The notes beneath the pieces are model-generated. The model was given only the letters and a program-made list of their open reading frames with translations. It did not search any database and was not told the origin of the DNA. A stretch of 64,000 bases of DNA, taken from NCBI RefSeq assembly GCF_900156375.1, contig NZ_FTNK01000002.1:434001-498000 (forward strand), in the 5' to 3' direction. Positions 62,041-64,000 of the stretch are shown here, piece after piece. How positions within the stretch are numbered: position 1 is the first letter of the stretch; the number at the start of each line of letters is the position of its first letter. The position numbers were made by a program, and so were the translations under genes. Origin of the DNA: Paenibacillus macquariensis. GTDB lineage: Bacteria; Bacillota; Bacilli; Paenibacillales; Paenibacillaceae.

Positions 62041-62739
62041 TTGTCTAAAGATGTGTTGATCGTAGAGGATGAGAATAAAATAGCCCGGCTGCTCGAATTG
62101 GAGCTAACCCATGAAGGTTATTCCGTAATGATAGCCAATAACGGGAGAGAAGGGCTGGATAAAGCCTTAGCGAAAGAGTGGGGGCTCATTATTCTAGATA
62201 TTATGCTTCCCGAATTAAACGGAATCGAAGTATTAAGAAGATTGAGGAAGGTTGATATCCAAACGCCGGTTATCGTAGTGTCCGCGCGGAATACCACACC
62301 GGAGAAGATATCGGGACTCGATCAGGGAGCGAACGACTACATTACTAAACCATTTGAAATTGAAGAGCTTCTGGCCAGAATGAGATCCTCGATGCGCAGC
62401 CGATCGGAAGATTCATCAAATAAGGCGACTTTAAGTCAGCTTCAGATTAACAACCTAACCGTGAATAAGGTGTCTAGAGAAATAATACGGGAAGGAAGAA
62501 GGATAGAGCTCACTCCCAAGGAGTACGATCTATTCGTGTTTTTATTGGAAAATAAAAATCATGCAATGAGCAGGGAACAGATCATTAATCATGTCTGGGG
62601 CTATGATTTTGTCGGAGATACGAATGTAGTTGATGTCTATATCCGTTATATCCGAAAAAAGATCGATCATGAATTTGATGTTAATCTAATTCATACGATA
62701 TGGGGAGTGGGTTACTGTGTAAGGGAGGAGAACAGTTGA
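62041..62739 (+). CDS. OmpR/PhoB family response regulator
   Basis: A 232-residue regulator: receiver domain with phospho-Asp53 (IILDIMLPE), acidic pocket VEDE and Lys103 (ITKPFE), then a winged helix (ELTPKEYDLFVFLLENKNHA; VDVYIRYIRKKID). The start is TTG at 62041 behind GGAGG. Its stop codon overlaps the start of the kinase gene (TTGA), so the two are translationally coupled. Confidence 0.95.
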   Translation: MSKDVLIVEDENKIARLLELELTHEGYSVMIANNGREGLDKALAKEWGLIILDIMLPELNGIEVLRRLRKVDIQTPVIVVSARNTTPEKISGLDQGANDYITKPFEIEELLARMRSSMRSRSEDSSNKATLSQLQINNLTVNKVSREIIREGRRIELTPKEYDLFVFLLENKNHAMSREQIINHVWGYDFVGDTNVVDVYIRYIRKKIDHEFDVNLIHTIWGVGYCVREENS

Positions 62740-64000
62740 AGCTCAGAACTAAATTCACGTTGCTCACTTCCGCGCTCGTCATATTAATATTATTGAGCGT
62801 GGATTTTGTTATCTATTTATTATTCATTAATATTGCAACCCGCAATGAAATCGAATTACTACGAAATAAATCAGAACAAATCATCGAGAAGATCGGGCCA
62901 CTTGCTATTATGGATACTGATCAAAAAAACCAGATTTTGGGTTATCTACCCGAGGATTCGATGATCAGGATATTCAATTCAGACTTAAAAGTTGTTCAAA
63001 GTTACCAAGAAGAACAGGATATCGATCTCAATCAAATTAATCTTTCTTCCTGGAACGACTCCAAATTGCTCGATATTAATGATCAAAAAATCCTAGTCGT
63101 TAGAGTGCCTATACAAACTGATGACAATGTCATCGGCGTATTTGAGATTGTCGAGAAAATGGATACTCTCGAATCTAACATAAACCTACTCGTTACGCTT
63201 CTTCTTTTCTCAACCGGGGGCGCCGTGCTTCTTAGCGTAATCGGAGCGTCATTTCTATCCAGAACATTATTAAAACCGATATCGGACAGTATCGTAACAA
63301 TGCGGGAAATTGAAAGCAGTCTCATATTCAAGAAAATCCCTTCTCGCGGTCAAACGAATGACGAGCTCTTCCATATGACGGAAACCTTTAATCGGATGAT
63401 GGATCGATTGGAGGAAAACTTTCATAAACAGCAGCAATTCGTTTCAGATGCATCGCATGAGTTAAATACAACGATAACCATCATTGAAGGATATGCCAAT
63501 ATGCTTCGTCGTTGGGGTACTAATGATCAGAAAATCCAACTGGAGTCGATTGAAGCGATTTATGAGGAATCTAAGCAAATGAGGAAAATGACGAGGCAGT
63601 TGCTTGATCTAGCATCTTCGCAGCAGAACCATAGTCTTAACATAGAGAAATTTGATCTAGTCGCATGCTGTGAACAGGTTTCTTCGCATGTAAAGAAACT
63701 ACAATCTCAGAGTATTGTGGTCCACTCAGAGGACGGAGAGATCTGGATGGTCGCCGATCTAACTAAGATTAAGCAGCTTCTTCTCATTCTAATAGATAAC
63801 GCTTTGAAATACAGTAGCCGTTCCATTGAAATACACATAACTAAAGATTCAACGAATGTAGTGATAAAGGTTAAAGATTTCGGTATTGGTATTGCTGAGG
63901 AAGAAATCCAGCATGTATTCGAACGCTTTTACCGCGTCGATACGTCACGTGATCGTAAAACTGGGGGAACAGGATTAGGCCTCCCGATTGCTCAATCCAT
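62736..64000 (+). CDS. Sensor histidine kinase, partial at right edge
   Basis: The start TTG (62736) has GGAGGAG 5 bases upstream and overlaps the regulator stop. About 421 residues are visible: two membrane segments (about 10-32 and 149-171) around an extracellular sensor, a HAMP region, the dimerisation helix, N box (ILIDNALKYSS), G1 (KDFGIGIAEEE), F box (FERFYRVD) and G2 (GGTGLGLPIA). The H box reads DASHELNTTITII, where the family nearly always has HELRTPL; the phospho-His is kept. The C-terminus lies beyond the window. Confidence 0.92.
   Translation, partial: MKLRTKFTLLTSALVILILLSVDFVIYLLFINIATRNEIELLRNKSEQIIEKIGPLAIMDTDQKNQILGYLPEDSMIRIFNSDLKVVQSYQEEQDIDLNQINLSSWNDSKLLDINDQKILVVRVPIQTDDNVIGVFEIVEKMDTLESNINLLVTLLLFSTGGAVLLSVIGASFLSRTLLKPISDSIVTMREIESSLIFKKIPSRGQTNDELFHMTETFNRMMDRLEENFHKQQQFVSDASHELNTTITIIEGYANMLRRWGTNDQKIQLESIEAIYEESKQMRKMTRQLLDLASSQQNHSLNIEKFDLVACCEQVSSHVKKLQSQSIVVHSEDGEIWMVADLTKIKQLLLILIDNALKYSSRSIEIHITKDSTNVVIKVKDFGIGIAEEEIQHVFERFYRVDTSRDRKTGGTGLGLPIAQS

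Overview
The window looks like the chromosome of a low-GC Gram-positive, most likely a Paenibacillus or close relative. The evidence is strong AGGAGG-type ribosome binding sites, frequent TTG starts, a sporulation-type diadenylate cyclase (CdaS), a SleB-like cortex hydrolase, a mtlR-mtlA-mtlD mannitol operon, a consensus CcpA cre site and an MntR-like box before mntH. I saw no rRNA, tRNA, transposase or phage gene.

Region 1 (about 1-28.6 kb) is accessory. After the tail of an alpha/beta hydrolase, a methyltransferase and a RodA/FtsW-like gene come many small genes, nearly all on the + strand: ten GNAT acetyltransferases (two broken), two P-loop kinases, a CHAP amidase, serine hydrolases, a carboxylesterase, DinB, GrpB, DUF4269, APH-like, CPBP, SDR and DJ-1/PfpI proteins. 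From 2.8 to 10.2 kb these genes are separated by a family of imperfect palindromes of about 90-190 bp. Their outer ends resemble the R boxes of integron attC sites (RYYYAAC...GTTRRRY). Inside these, after unpaired spacers, lies a second paired box (CATTTCT/AGGAATG or TATTCACG/CGTGAATA), one with an extrahelical base. Stop codons of upstream genes sit inside the left core in two cases. Related sites lie at 15.1 and 24.6 kb. This looks like an integron-like gene-cassette array without a visible integrase in a Firmicute, and it is the main find. Two divergently placed blocks interrupt it: a BlaI/M56 sensor pair with two perfect 16-bp operators, and a serine hydrolase/MerR pair.

Region 2 (28.7-39 kb) holds a GPP34-like/MerR pair, a SleB-like hydrolase, mntH, a membrane protein resembling Pyr4-type terpene cyclases, an MFS exporter, a YbjQ protein and a MarR-dioxygenase-LLM-flavin reductase operon resembling quinone/electrophile resistance.

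Region 3 (39-50 kb) is carbohydrate use: mtlR-mtlA-mtlD (MtlA carries EIIC, EIIB and EIIA), then an AraC regulator divergent from a GH2 glycosidase and a GPH sugar symporter, with a cre site between them.

Region 4 (50-55.4 kb) shows recent duplication and decay: two nearly identical FMN reductases around cdaS, a fragment of the GPH symporter, a third reductase remnant at 38.9 kb, and an ABC-F gene followed by an internally deleted copy.

Region 5 (55.5-64 kb) is cell-envelope biology: an NlpC/P60 hydrolase, a GC-rich COG4705 membrane protein, an acid-phosphatase-like enzyme, a GT2-(DedA-PAP2)-PAP2 cluster, a PepSY protein with four 45-bp repeats, and a two-component system whose kinase runs off the right edge.
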